This document shows, piece by piece, positions 7,939 to 17,180 of a stretch of 43,383 nucleotides of DNA. The notes below the pieces were generated by a model. That model worked only from the letters and a program-made list of their open reading frames with translations, did no database searches and was not told the origin of the DNA. Source of the stretch: Limiplasma sp958448555 (GTDB lineage: Bacteria > Bacillota > Clostridia > Christensenellales > Aristaeellaceae); NCBI GenBank assembly GCA_958448555.1, contig CAUDEL010000022.1:1-43383 (forward strand), read 5' to 3'. Position 1 is the stretch's first letter; every line of letters starts with the position of its first letter. Made by a program: the position numbers and the translations under genes.

Positions 7939-9482
7939 GGAAACAGCGGACATTCACCCGCCTGCTGACGCTGCTTCTTCTGCTGCCGGTGCTTCTGACG
8001 GCGGCCTGTTCCTTTGCGGCCATGGCGGAAGGCGAGGTGATTCTGGAGGACCCGGCTTTGATCGGCGATCTGGAGGAAGCCATGGCGGACCTGGTGATGG
8101 AGCCTGTTAAGCAGACAGAGGGTGAACCGGCTCCTACGCAGGAGACGGCTACAGAGCCGTCTGTGGAACCCTCGCAGGAACCGACCGCCGAGCCGTCCGC
8201 GCACCCCTCGCAGGAGCCGACCGCCGAGCCATCCGCGCAACCCTCACAGGAACCGACCGTCGAGCCGTCCGCCCAGCCCACGCAGGAGCCCACCGCGGCT
8301 CCTGCGGCAAGCTATGAAATTGAAATGGAGGCCCCTTCCGGCTGGTATCTCAACCGCGCCGTGATGGAGATCACGGTCCGGGACCTGGGTGGCACGGGCT
8401 GGGCCGCCGTGCGCATCAGCGTGGGCGGAAAGACGCTTATAGACGGGCCGCTGCCCTCCGGCCACGTCTGGATCGACCTGCTGGAAAACAGCGAGGTAGA
8501 AGTCATCGTGACCGACCCCTATGGCGAGGCGCACCGCAAGAGCCTGCCGGTCAACTGCATCGACAACACCCGTCCCACCCTCAAGGCGAGCGTTAAGGGC
8601 GAATACCTGCATATCGAAGCCGCCGACGCGCAGTCCGGCGTGGCCGCGGTACAGGTCAACGGCACGTCCTACACGGAGCTGTCGGGCGGCACGCTGAGCA
8701 TCCATCTCAAGCAATACGCGGACGCCTATGAGCAGTTGCTGGTGCAGGCGGTGGACCGTGTGGGCAACGTGAGCAAGGCCATCGCGGTGGCCAACCCGTT
8801 CTTTCACGACACGCCCGCGACCGCAGCCCCCACCGCCGCGCCGACCGCCGTGCCCACGCGAAAGCCTGGGTCCTCCGGCAGCAGCTCCGGCAGCGGGTCC
8901 GGCAGCGGGTCCGGCGGGAGCCGCGCCACGCCCAAACCGACGGCAACGCCCCTTCCGACCGTGGCCCCAACCGTGACGACAGCGGTTCTGCCCACACTCC
9001 TGCCGGTGACCGGCACAGCGGGGATGCCCTTTACCCAGACGGGCAACACCTTTACCCGCGATCTGCTCTACGACCGCTACACCAACAAGCAGTTCATTGC
9101 CATTGAGACGCGCGGCGGCGATGTGTTCTACATGGTGATCGACTACGACAAGCCGCTGGACGAGGACGGTGAACAGTATGAAACCTACTTCCTCAACCTC
9201 GTGGACAGCCGGGACCTGCTGGATATCGTGGACGAAAGCCTGATTGAGCCGGAGATCGTCTACGTCACGCCGGAACCTACGGTTCCGGCTACGCCGCAGC
9301 CGGTTTCCGGGCAGGAGCCAAAGGACGCGGGAGCAGCGCCCCTGCTGGGGCTGGCCGGGCTGCTGGCCGTCGCAGGCGGCGGCGCGCTGGCGTATGTCAG
9401 GCTGAAAAAAACCGGCAAGCACCGCAAACCGGCATATGATTATGCGCTTGACGATGATGAGGACGAGGAACCGAGCGAATGA
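7935..9482 (+). CDS. DUF4366-family surface protein
   Basis: This 515-residue exported protein starts with a signal sequence (RLLTLLLLLPVLLTAACSFA; a Cys follows the hydrophobic core, so lipoprotein processing is possible but the lipobox is not canonical). A Glu/Pro/Ser repeat stalk follows (about residues 74-121), then two immunoglobulin-like or bacterial-Ig-like segments, a Thr/Pro/Gly/Ser linker, the DUF4366 domain (about residues 355-440, with FTRDLLYDRYTNKQFIAIET) and a C-terminal membrane helix with a basic, acidic-ended tail. DUF4366 proteins occur in ICE transfer operons beside DUF4315. The start at 7935 is used because upstream reading in this frame overlaps DUF4315 and has no ribosome binding site. 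It probably forms part of the cell-surface mating apparatus. Confidence 0.85.
   Translation: MRKQRTFTRLLTLLLLLPVLLTAACSFAAMAEGEVILEDPALIGDLEEAMADLVMEPVKQTEGEPAPTQETATEPSVEPSQEPTAEPSAHPSQEPTAEPSAQPSQEPTVEPSAQPTQEPTAAPAASYEIEMEAPSGWYLNRAVMEITVRDLGGTGWAAVRISVGGKTLIDGPLPSGHVWIDLLENSEVEVIVTDPYGEAHRKSLPVNCIDNTRPTLKASVKGEYLHIEAADAQSGVAAVQVNGTSYTELSGGTLSIHLKQYADAYEQLLVQAVDRVGNVSKAIAVANPFFHDTPATAAPTAAPTAVPTRKPGSSGSSSGSGSGSGSGGSRATPKPTATPLPTVAPTVTTAVLPTLLPVTGTAGMPFTQTGNTFTRDLLYDRYTNKQFIAIETRGGDVFYMVIDYDKPLDEDGEQYETYFLNLVDSRDLLDIVDESLIEPEIVYVTPEPTVPATPQPVSGQEPKDAGAAPLLGLAGLLAVAGGGALAYVRLKKTGKHRKPAYDYALDDDEDEEPSE
8154..8297 (+). repeat. Four 36-bp tandem repeats coding a Pro/Glu/Ser stalk
   Basis: Four in-frame 36-bp units encode the 12-residue pattern EPSxxPSQEPTx in the DUF4366 protein. 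Such repeats extend a domain from the cell wall and can change in number by slippage or recombination. They are coding and lack spacers, so they are not a CRISPR array. Confidence 0.9.
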
Positions 9483-9489
9483 CGTGGCA

Positions 9490-9518
9490 TTGAAGCAGGC
9501 GGCATCCCATGATATAAT
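9490..9518 (+). promoter_or_regulatory. Promoter of the small antitoxin-like gene
   Basis: TTGAAG (9490-9495) and a perfect TATAAT (9513-9518) are 17 bp apart. The start of transcription would fall only about 15 bases before the ATG at 9541, just at the AAAAGGAGG ribosome binding site, giving a very short leader. Confidence 0.75.
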
Positions 9519-9540
9519 CATACAAAAGGAGGCGCTGCCG

Positions 9541-9702
9541 ATGGATACTGTTCAAACATCCGACGAGCGCACATGCGCGGAGCTGGAGCTTCTTCGCATG
9601 CTGGAGGAAGCGGAGGAGAATGTGCGTGCGGGATACATCGCACCCATGGAGAATACGTTTTCCGCTTTGCGGGATAGTCTGCTCCAGCGAAAACAACAAT
9701 AA
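9541..9702 (+). CDS. Small antitoxin-like protein (53 residues), no toxin nearby
   Basis: The protein MDTVQTSDERTCAELELLRM and onward is acidic and helical, with the ending ENTFSALRDSLLQ. This resembles the C-terminal part of small Phd/YefM-like antitoxins that neutralise RelE-type toxins (the ELLxxLEEAEENxxAGxIxxxxxxFxxLR pattern). The start at 9541 is chosen because AAAAGGAGG precedes it; longer readings run into DUF4366. It has its own promoter and terminator. No toxin gene follows, so it may be an orphan, an antidote to a toxin elsewhere, or a remnant of a pair. The family assignment is by pattern only. Confidence 0.65.
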   Translation: MDTVQTSDERTCAELELLRMLEEAEENVRAGYIAPMENTFSALRDSLLQRKQQ

Positions 9703-9719
9703 CCAATTTGCCTTGCCTG

Positions 9720-9741
9720 CGCCCGTTCAGGGCGTTTTTTT
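9720..9741 (+). terminator. Rho-independent terminator after the small antitoxin-like gene
   Basis: A 5-bp GC stem (CGCCC 9720-9724, GGGCG 9730-9734) is followed by seven T. It stands 25 bases before the sortase start, too close for an independent promoter. Confidence 0.8.
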
Positions 9742-9765
9742 GTGCAAACAAAAAGGAGTGATTGA

Positions 9766-10590
9766 TTGTCCAGAACCCGACGCCGTTTTTCCTTCCTGCC
9801 GTTAGCCGCGGCGCTGCTGCTGTTGGCGGGCATGGGGGCTATCCTGATGCCCGTTTTGCAGATGGACCGGGAGATTCGCAGGGATGTGGAGGAATATGCG
9901 CAGCTTCGGGAAGCGGCAAGCCTTCCCGCCGAAGCGCCTTCCCGGCCGCCCGATGCGGATGCCGAAGGGAACCCGCTTGATTGCCGGGTCCAGCCATCCG
10001 CCGCGCCCCCTGACCGGTTCACCGGAGCAGACCTTGCGGCATGTCAGGCGCAGAACGGCGATTTTATCGCATGGCTGTCCATCCCCGGAACGCCCATCGA
10101 CTATCCCGTTGTGCGCACCGGCGATCCGGATTATTACCTGAACCACACGTTTTCAGGCCGTAAGAGCTATCTGGGCACGCTTTTTTCCCTCGATGGGACG
10201 GACTACGAAACGCCCGGACGCAATATCGGCATCTACGGCCACCATATCCGCAGCAGCGGCGAAGCCATGTTTTCGCCGCTGCTTTCGTATAAGGACCCGG
10301 AGTTCTGTGCCACACATGCCGTGATCTATCTGGATTCCCTGTATCACAGCGCGGCCTACCGCGTCTTTGCCGCCGTCAACCTGCGAAGCGGCGAGTGGGA
10401 CCCCGCCACGGCCCGCTTTGCCGGGGACGAGGACTTTCTTGCCTTTGTCCGTCGGGCACGGGCGCAGGCGCTGTACGATACGGGCATCGAACCCGGCGCG
10501 GAGGATGAAATTCTGACGATTATCACCTGTGACCGAAGCTATAGCGACCCCGACGGGCGGCTGGTGGTCATGGCCGTCCGGGAATACTGA
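9766..10590 (+). CDS. Class B sortase
   Basis: This 274-residue membrane-anchored transpeptidase links surface proteins to the cell wall or to each other. Its N-terminal membrane segment (about residues 10-30) is followed by a linker and a sortase B domain. The catalytic triad is visible: H159 or H160 in IYGHH, C255 in TIITCDRSY, and R265 in DGRLVV. The TTG start at 9766 has an AAAAGGAG site. Class B sortases are standard in ICEs of this type and lie next to the Cna-type adhesin, which is presumably the substrate. No promoter lies between the terminator at 9741 and this gene, so expression must come from read-through of the operon. Confidence 0.92.
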   Translation: MSRTRRRFSFLPLAAALLLLAGMGAILMPVLQMDREIRRDVEEYAQLREAASLPAEAPSRPPDADAEGNPLDCRVQPSAAPPDRFTGADLAACQAQNGDFIAWLSIPGTPIDYPVVRTGDPDYYLNHTFSGRKSYLGTLFSLDGTDYETPGRNIGIYGHHIRSSGEAMFSPLLSYKDPEFCATHAVIYLDSLYHSAAYRVFAAVNLRSGEWDPATARFAGDEDFLAFVRRARAQALYDTGIEPGAEDEILTIITCDRSYSDPDGRLVVMAVREY

Positions 10591-10604
10591 AGGAGGAATG
10601 AAAG

Positions 10605-13600
10605 ATGAACCACAAACCACGCACAAGGCTGGCCGCGCTGCTTCTGGCCTGTCTCCTGCTGTGCCCTTCACCGGGCAGGAGCGAAGCGACGGTGCAGACC
10701 GAAGTGCCGGTGCAGAAAGAAGCGGCGATACCGGCAGAAGAAACGATGGAGCCGCAGGAAACCGTGCAGGAACCGGTGGCAACGCCGGCAGAGGAAACAG
10801 CACAAGAAGCGACGCCTACGGAAGTGCCGGTACTTCCTACACAGGAACCCATGCCGGAGTCAACCGAGGCTCCACCGGCAGAGGAAGCGGTACAAGAAGT
10901 GACTCCTACGGAAGCACCTGTGCTTCCTACACAGGGAGCTATGTCGGAGCCAACCGGGGCTCCACCGGCAGAAACGGAGCTTCCAACGCAGCCTCCTGCA
11001 CAAGCCCCGACCGAAGCACCGCAGCCCCCAACCGAGGAACCGACTTCCGTACCCGAAGCAGAAACGCCATCGCCCGCGCCTGAAACAGTGCCGGCACAAA
11101 CAGGGGAACCCCTGCCGCTTTCCCTGCAAGACGCCATGGCCCAGCGCGGTTACGCCTATGTGCTGGCCGCGGCCATCCCTCTGTACGCCGCGAAGGATCT
11201 AGCCAAACCCGCCTATTGCATGACGCAGGAAACGGCGGTGCTGCTGGTCCGTCGCTTTGCGCCCGAAGAAGGGTTTGCCGAGGTCTGGCTGCTTAACGAA
11301 AGCTATGAGCTCACCACAGCCTATACCGCCGTGGACGCGCTGCCCGAAGCTGCGCTGTCCGATCAGGAGGTTGCCGCGCTGGCCGGTGAACGTTCGTCAG
11401 CCACGACGGCGGACGAACGCCTCGTCTTTGTCGTGCCGGGATATGTGCCCGCGCAGGAACCTGTTCCTGAGCCGGGTGCAGCGGAGAGTGTGACCCCCTC
11501 CGCAGAGCCGGAAGCCACCGAAACCCAGCCCGCGCAGCCCGGCGCATTTGTACAGGTGAGCACCCAAACCAATGTCTATACCGGCATTGATTCGAGCGGC
11601 ATGGATGCGGACCGTCTGTGGGCCGGATGCTTCACACAGGACGCAACCGTGCAGGTAGAAGAAACCCTCCAGGATGCCCTCGGCCGCTGGTGGTACCGGG
11701 TGCGCTACCTGTACGGCGACGATTTTGCCGATGGTACGCTCAAGTGGACGGAGCAGGGAACGCTCTGGGTGCTTGCGCAGGAAACCTGCGCCACCGGCGC
11801 GGCGGACCTCACCGTGACGGATTACGCCCAGCCCATAAGTCCGCCCTCCCGGATGATGCGCATGTCCGCCAGCCCCATGCCCGGCTTTTCGCTCAAGACC
11901 ATCAACGCGCCGGTGCCGTCGCTGTATGTGGGACAGGGCGGGCTGTACGGCAGCTCCGGCAAGGACAGCGCGTATTTGCAGATCGCCAAGGCCCCCGGCC
12001 ATGGCACGGTGTATGCCACCCCGCACTATCTGGACGGATACACGGTGTATTGCCTTGAGCACACGCTGCCTGGGCCCGGCGAGAACATCTCCGGCGGCGG
12101 CCAGCAGCCCACCGGCCCGTATGTCATCGTGGACATGGATTCGTACCGTACCAATCCCGGCTATTCCTCCATCATCTATCACGAAAGCACCCTGCACGCC
12201 ATCGGCTGGGTGCTTCGTCATACCTACCCGTTCATGGTCATCGACGATGATGACCCGGACAATGAAACCTGGTCGCGCGTTGCCGGACAATTCGCTGTCC
12301 GACAGGTCATCCGCGAGCTGGAAGGGCCGCAATATGTCCGTGATTATTGGAACATGGACAACTTCTACCGCGCCAGCGGACAGGCTCCCGGCGTGTATCT
12401 GGAATACGCGCGCTGGCTTGCGGCCAACGGCATCGCCCGCGCCTCCATGACGGGGGCCATCTCCGTGAGCAACCAGTCCACCCGCTTTTCGGGCGGTTCC
12501 CTGACCGGCACCGTCACCCTTACCACGGACGCGGACCTCATTCGCGTCAGCCGGTCCTATGGGGTTTTGACCGGAAACACCGCCGGGCAGGATGAATCCT
12601 ACTACTACCTCAACAGCGGGGATACGGTATCCATCACCGCGCCGGAGACCCACCTCAGCTTTGTGGCCGAATCGGTTTCGTCCGACGAGGAGGAGGCGAG
12701 CTTTCTGGTAGGCGTACCGGACGTGGCCATCCAGAAGGTGCTCATCCCGCAGTACGGCGCGCCCTACAAGCTCCAGTCCATGACCGTCACCTTCGATATG
12801 CCCCTGGGCGCGGCAGCCGTCACCAAGACGTCCGCCTCCACCGGCGCGCCGCTGGCGGGCGCGGTGTTTGAGCTGGCCGGCGGAAACGCCGTTATTGCAA
12901 CGCAGACCACCGGCGCGGATGGCGTGGCGCGCTTTGAGAACCTCCAGCCGGGCGTGTACACCATCCGGGAAAAGAGCGCCCCGGAAGGGTACCTCGTATC
13001 CGTTCCGGGCGAGCAGAGCGTCACCGTCACGGCGGGCGGCACGGCCCATGCGAGCTTTGCCAACGCGGAGATCACGGGCAAGATCCGCATTGTGAAACGG
13101 GACAGCCTGACACGGGAGGCGCTGGCCGGAGCGGAGTTCACCGTCACCCGTTTGTCGGCTCCCGCAGGCGCAACCGGCGTGGGCGGCAGCGTGGTCATCG
13201 TCACGGATGCAAGCGGCGTTGCCGAAACCGGCTGGCTTCCCTGGGGCCGATACCGCATCGAGGAAACCACCGTGCCGCAGCACTATGTGGACGTTGGCTT
13301 TGAAACCGAAGTCGAGATTCGGGACAGCGGCAGGACCTGCGAGATTGAAGTGGAGAACGAACCAACAAAGGGGTATATCCGCATCACCAAAACCGACCGC
13401 CTGAACGGCAACCCCATCGAGGGCGTGCGCTTTGATATCTACGAAAACGACGAGTACGGCTCGGCGCTGGCCAGCAGCATGGTAACGGACGAAAACGGCG
13501 TGGCCGTATCCGAACCGCTGCGCAAGGGGCGTTACATCGTTCGGGAGCACGGAGAAACGGCGGGGTATGTGTTTGAGGAGATTGCGCTGGACGCGGTGGT

Positions 13601-16124
13601 AAAGCCGGATGAAACCACCGACCTGTCCGTGACCAACCAGCCGGTGCGGGTCCGGCTGAAGCTGTACAAGCGCGATGCGGACGAATACACCGGGAAGCCC
13701 GCGGATGCGCCCGGCACGCGCGGCGACGGCGAGCTGACGGGCGCGGTCTTCCGCGTGCTCGCGGCGCAGGACATCACCGACCGGCAGGGCAACGTGATCT
13801 ATGAAAAGGGCGCTGTGGTCGTTGATTCCCTGACCACGGCGGGTGAGGATGCTTCCGTAACCACGGATGCGCTCTGGCCGGGCGTGTATGAGATTGTGGA
13901 GCTTGCGCCGCCTGTGGGGTATCAGGCTGCCGTGGATTCTATCATAGTGGATGCGCGATCCGCGGCAAAACAGTCGCACGAAGCCGTTGTCATCTATGAA
14001 GGTGTTGTCACCAATGAAATCCGCTATGGCGCGCAGGCCATTGTCAAATTGCTCGGAGGCATGAGCGACGATCCCGACCCGGACCGCGTGGAGACGCCGG
14101 AGGCGGGCGCGGAGTTTCTCGTGTATCTTCGCAAGGCCGGGTCTTACGAAAACGCCCACGCGTTGGAGCGCGACCGGCTGGTGACGGATGAAAACGGCTA
14201 CGCGAAAACCAAGGCCCTGCCCTACGGCGTCTATGTGCTGGAACAGACAAAGGGCGCGCCGGGGTATGAGCTCAAGGGCCCGATCCTCTTTGAGATCGAC
14301 GGGACCGAGGATATCCTCAACCCGCCGCCCCTGACGCTCTCCGACCGGCCCATCCGCTACCTGCTGCGCCTGATAAAGACGGACAGCGAAACAGGAAAGG
14401 CCGTCACGCTTTCCGGCGTCTCCTTCAAGCTCAGAGACGAGACGGGAGAGTTTGTTACCCAAACCGTCTCCTATCCCGCCCGGCAGGAGACCGACACCTT
14501 TGTTACCGACGAAACCGGCAGTGTGACATTGCCCGAAACGCTCACTTGGGGCCTGTACTTCGTTGAGGAAGTCACAGCCCCGAAAGGCTATCTCATCCGC
14601 GAGGAGGCGCTGACGGTGTTCGTAGGGCAGGACGGCGACGCGCCCGGAGAAACGTATCAGATCGACGTGGAAGTCCCCAACGAGCCGGTCAAGGGGCGGA
14701 TTCTGCTTGAAAAGAAGGGGCCGCGGCTCACCGGGTTCGAGGTGACGGCGGATGCTTACGGGAACGAGGCGCACCGCCCCGTATACGAAGAAAGGTATCT
14801 GGCGGGGGCGGTGTTTGAGCTTCGGGCGGCGGAAACCGTCACCGGCGGGGACGGCACGGTCTGGTTTGAACAGGGCGAGCTGGTGGAAACCCTCACCACC
14901 GCTTCGGATGGGCCGGCAGCCTCCGGGCTGCTGCCGCTGGGACGGTATATGCTGGTGGAAATTCACGCGCCCGAAGGGTATGCGCTGGATGACACGCCGC
15001 ATGAGGTGGCATTGACCAGTGCAGACAATCAGACAGCCATCGTGAATCTCACGGTGGAGGTCGGCAACGACTATTATCCTGCCGAAATCACGATTCAGAA
15101 AGAAGCCGAAACCCTGCAAAGCGTTCCGCAGGATGATGGGATGATCATCCGAAGCGTAACGACCGTCCCCGGCGAGGGCTTTGTATTCGGTCTGTACAAT
15201 GCCTCCGACATTCCCTATGACGGCGGCGTTCTCCCTGCCGGTATGCTGGTGGCCTCCGGCGCGACGGATGCGGAGGGGCGGCTGGTGTTTGCCGGGCAGT
15301 ACCCGCACGGGAAGTACTATGTGAAGGAGCTGCAAGCGCCGGAAGGATGGAAATTGTCTGCCGGGACGTTCCCCGTTTCAATCCTGCCTGAGAAAGCGCA
15401 AGAAGACGCCGTCATCCGCGCCGGTCTGACGGTGCATAATGAGATGATCTGCACGCCCGTCACGATCACCAAGACCGACATCACCGGCGCGGCCCCGGTG
15501 CCTGGCGCGCTCATCGAGGTACGAAACAGCCGGGATGAGATCATCTATCGTGCGCGCACGGATGAAAACGGAGAGCTGCCGGACATTCTCCTCATGCCCG
15601 GACAGTATGCCTTCCGTGAGGTGCTCGCGCCGGACGGCTACGCGCTCAACGAGGCCGTATGCATCTTTGTGGTGGACGCTCTGGGCCAGGTGAGCGGCGA
15701 TACGGAGATTCGGGATGATTGGACGCGCTTTTCCCTGCGCAAGACCGACACAGGCGGCCGGGTACTTGCGGGCGTACAGTTTGCGCTGGTTGATGCGGAC
15801 GGAAACCAGATCATGACCGCCGAGACGGACGAAAACGGGCTGGCTTCGTTTGAAAGAATTCCTTACGGGCGCTACACCGTGGTGGAGACGAAGCCTCTGC
15901 CCGGCTATCTTCCCGCCGGAACGGTCGCGGAGCTGACCGTGGACGGGAAGTACGTCAATCCCGACGCGCCGCTGGAGATCGTCAATGTTCCTGCGGACAC
16001 TCCCGACATCCAGACCGGAGTGGACCTCCCCTTCACATCCCTGATGTGGGCAGGCGTGGGAATGACGGCGAGCGCGCTGGTACTCATCGGCGTCTATGGG
16101 TACAGGCGCAGGAAGCGGCGGTGA
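10605..16124 (+). CDS. Giant thioester/CnaB-repeat (SpaA-like) surface adhesin
   Basis: This 1839-residue exported protein probably mediates contact with recipient or host cells. It has a signal peptide (residues 1-27), a Pro/Glu/Thr stalk (about 28-165), a globular region, and a thioester domain with C483 in VYCLEH and Q562 in AGQFAVRQV as the likely bond-forming pair. From about residue 730 there are about ten CnaB/SpaA-type domains, each beginning with the K(T/R)D or KK/KE strand and holding a LAGAxFEL-type strand and an E-containing YxxxExxxPxGY strand, which in the family form isopeptide bonds. The C-terminus has an LPFTS motif (1808-1812), a hydrophobic helix and RRRKRR, that is a sorting signal variant of LPxTG. 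It follows the sortase by 14 bases with a GAAGGAGG site. Confidence 0.9.
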   Translation: MNHKPRTRLAALLLACLLLCPSPGRSEATVQTEVPVQKEAAIPAEETMEPQETVQEPVATPAEETAQEATPTEVPVLPTQEPMPESTEAPPAEEAVQEVTPTEAPVLPTQGAMSEPTGAPPAETELPTQPPAQAPTEAPQPPTEEPTSVPEAETPSPAPETVPAQTGEPLPLSLQDAMAQRGYAYVLAAAIPLYAAKDLAKPAYCMTQETAVLLVRRFAPEEGFAEVWLLNESYELTTAYTAVDALPEAALSDQEVAALAGERSSATTADERLVFVVPGYVPAQEPVPEPGAAESVTPSAEPEATETQPAQPGAFVQVSTQTNVYTGIDSSGMDADRLWAGCFTQDATVQVEETLQDALGRWWYRVRYLYGDDFADGTLKWTEQGTLWVLAQETCATGAADLTVTDYAQPISPPSRMMRMSASPMPGFSLKTINAPVPSLYVGQGGLYGSSGKDSAYLQIAKAPGHGTVYATPHYLDGYTVYCLEHTLPGPGENISGGGQQPTGPYVIVDMDSYRTNPGYSSIIYHESTLHAIGWVLRHTYPFMVIDDDDPDNETWSRVAGQFAVRQVIRELEGPQYVRDYWNMDNFYRASGQAPGVYLEYARWLAANGIARASMTGAISVSNQSTRFSGGSLTGTVTLTTDADLIRVSRSYGVLTGNTAGQDESYYYLNSGDTVSITAPETHLSFVAESVSSDEEEASFLVGVPDVAIQKVLIPQYGAPYKLQSMTVTFDMPLGAAAVTKTSASTGAPLAGAVFELAGGNAVIATQTTGADGVARFENLQPGVYTIREKSAPEGYLVSVPGEQSVTVTAGGTAHASFANAEITGKIRIVKRDSLTREALAGAEFTVTRLSAPAGATGVGGSVVIVTDASGVAETGWLPWGRYRIEETTVPQHYVDVGFETEVEIRDSGRTCEIEVENEPTKGYIRITKTDRLNGNPIEGVRFDIYENDEYGSALASSMVTDENGVAVSEPLRKGRYIVREHGETAGYVFEEIALDAVVKPDETTDLSVTNQPVRVRLKLYKRDADEYTGKPADAPGTRGDGELTGAVFRVLAAQDITDRQGNVIYEKGAVVVDSLTTAGEDASVTTDALWPGVYEIVELAPPVGYQAAVDSIIVDARSAAKQSHEAVVIYEGVVTNEIRYGAQAIVKLLGGMSDDPDPDRVETPEAGAEFLVYLRKAGSYENAHALERDRLVTDENGYAKTKALPYGVYVLEQTKGAPGYELKGPILFEIDGTEDILNPPPLTLSDRPIRYLLRLIKTDSETGKAVTLSGVSFKLRDETGEFVTQTVSYPARQETDTFVTDETGSVTLPETLTWGLYFVEEVTAPKGYLIREEALTVFVGQDGDAPGETYQIDVEVPNEPVKGRILLEKKGPRLTGFEVTADAYGNEAHRPVYEERYLAGAVFELRAAETVTGGDGTVWFEQGELVETLTTASDGPAASGLLPLGRYMLVEIHAPEGYALDDTPHEVALTSADNQTAIVNLTVEVGNDYYPAEITIQKEAETLQSVPQDDGMIIRSVTTVPGEGFVFGLYNASDIPYDGGVLPAGMLVASGATDAEGRLVFAGQYPHGKYYVKELQAPEGWKLSAGTFPVSILPEKAQEDAVIRAGLTVHNEMICTPVTITKTDITGAAPVPGALIEVRNSRDEIIYRARTDENGELPDILLMPGQYAFREVLAPDGYALNEAVCIFVVDALGQVSGDTEIRDDWTRFSLRKTDTGGRVLAGVQFALVDADGNQIMTAETDENGLASFERIPYGRYTVVETKPLPGYLPAGTVAELTVDGKYVNPDAPLEIVNVPADTPDIQTGVDLPFTSLMWAGVGMTASALVLIGVYGYRRRKRR
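10791..10970 (+). repeat. Two 90-bp tandem repeats in the adhesin stalk
   Basis: Positions 10791-10880 and 10881-10970 are similar 90-bp units encoding about 30 residues each, rich in Pro, Glu and Thr (for example TPTEVPVLPTQE and TPTEAPVLPTQG). A shorter, more diverged unit precedes them. Confidence 0.8.
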
Positions 16125-16133
16125 CAGCTTTCG

Positions 16134-16160
16134 GGAGGACGGCTCTGCTGGCCGTCCTCC
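16134..16160 (+). terminator. Hairpin after the adhesin gene
   Basis: A perfect 10-bp GC-rich stem (16134-16143 with 16151-16160) with a 7-nt loop lies just after the adhesin stop. Only TT follows, so it may be a weak terminator or an RNA-protecting 3' end. Confidence 0.55.
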
Positions 16161-16170
16161 TTCCCCGCGG

Positions 16171-16199
16171 TTGCCGGGTGGGAGCAAATACGGTATAAT
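16171..16199 (+). promoter_or_regulatory. Promoter of the BRO-family gene
   Basis: TTGCCG (16171-16176) and TATAAT (16194-16199) are 17 bp apart and 35 bp before the ATG, with GAAGAAGCGG between. This shows that the BRO gene is transcribed separately from the adhesin. Confidence 0.7.
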
Positions 16200-16233
16200 G
16201 AAGCCAATTCAAAGGAAGAAGCGGTGAGAAAAC

Positions 16234-17124
16234 ATGCCCAACGAAACCGACGGCATCATCAAGCGATTTGAGCAAAGAACCATTCGCAGCCTGTGGGATG
16301 AGGAGCGCCAGGAATGGTATTTCTCCATCGTGGATGTGGTAGGCGCGCTTACGGACAGCCCGGATTATCAGACGGGGCGCAAGTATTGGAATAAGCTCAA
16401 GCAGCGTCTACATGAGGAAGGCAGCGAACTGGTGACAAATTGTCACCAGTTGAAAATGCCGGCGGCAGATGGCAAAATGCGTCTGACCGACGCAGCCGAT
16501 ACCGGGCAGCTTTTGCGCATCATCCAGTCCATTCCCTCGCCCAAGGCCGAGCCCTTCAAGCTGTGGCTGGCGCAGGTGGGCCGGGAGCGCATCGAGGAAA
16601 CCATCGACCCGGAGCTGACCATTGAGCGCGCGCTGGAAACCTATCTGCGCAAGGGATATTCCCGCGAATGGATCAACCAGCGCCTGCAGGCCATTCAGGT
16701 GCGCAGGGAGCTGACGGACGAGTGGCAGACGCGCGGCGTAAAAAAAGGCGTCGAGTATGCTATTCTCACCGACGAGATCACCCGCGCATGGTCGGGAATG
16801 AACACCCGGCAGTACAAGCGGTTCAAGGGACTCAAAAAGGAAAACCTGCGTGACAACATGAGCACCACGGAAATCGTGCTCAACATGCTGGCGGAAGCAT
16901 CCGCAAAGGATATTTCCCAGGCCGAAGCGCCGGAAACCTTTGCGGAAAACCAGCAGGTCGCCCGCAAGGGCGGCGAGGTCGCGGGCATTGCGCGGCAGGC
17001 GCTGGAAGCGCGTACCGGCAGACCCGTCATTACCCCGCAAAACGCGCTTGACTTTCACCGCCTGATCGAAGATGTCATGGAAGAAACGGCGGCTTTGCCG
17101 GAGACGGAGAAGCGGGGCGAATGA
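16234..17124 (+). CDS. BRO-family (DinD/phage antirepressor-like) DNA-binding protein
   Basis: This 296-residue protein has an N-terminal Bro-N domain (about residues 10-105: WYFSIVDVVGALTDSPDYQ, then the YWNKLKQRL segment and the TNCHQLKMPAADGK motif) and a helical C-terminal part. The full-length pattern (VTNCHQLK..., RERIEETIDPELTIERALETY, and WxxRGV...YAILTDEI) is that of DinD-like proteins, which in E. coli are DNA-damage inducible and act on RecA-dependent reactions. A role in controlling gene expression or DNA repair during transfer is plausible. It has its own promoter and terminator and is therefore an insulated cassette between the adhesin and topB. Confidence 0.88.
   Translation: MPNETDGIIKRFEQRTIRSLWDEERQEWYFSIVDVVGALTDSPDYQTGRKYWNKLKQRLHEEGSELVTNCHQLKMPAADGKMRLTDAADTGQLLRIIQSIPSPKAEPFKLWLAQVGRERIEETIDPELTIERALETYLRKGYSREWINQRLQAIQVRRELTDEWQTRGVKKGVEYAILTDEITRAWSGMNTRQYKRFKGLKKENLRDNMSTTEIVLNMLAEASAKDISQAEAPETFAENQQVARKGGEVAGIARQALEARTGRPVITPQNALDFHRLIEDVMEETAALPETEKRGE
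16427..16451. repeat. 25-bp palindrome inside the BRO-family gene
   Basis: Two perfect 12-bp arms (starting AACTGGTGACAA) surround one central base. It overlaps codons for the conserved ELVTNCHQLK protein segment, so codon constraint may explain part of it; it could also be a DNA-binding site of the BRO protein or another regulator. Confidence 0.7.
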
Positions 17125-17180
17125 CGGACCGGCTGCCGCGCCCCATGCGTTCATGCCGAAAAAAAGAACCAAACGCAAGA

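Noticed and set aside
8154..8297. Tandem repeats as a possible CRISPR array
   Set aside because: The units are adjacent, in frame and protein-coding, with no spacers.
11397..15335. A 1312-codon open frame on the minus strand
   Set aside because: It is antisense to the adhesin repeats; its sequence is His/Arg/Gly-rich with no family features.
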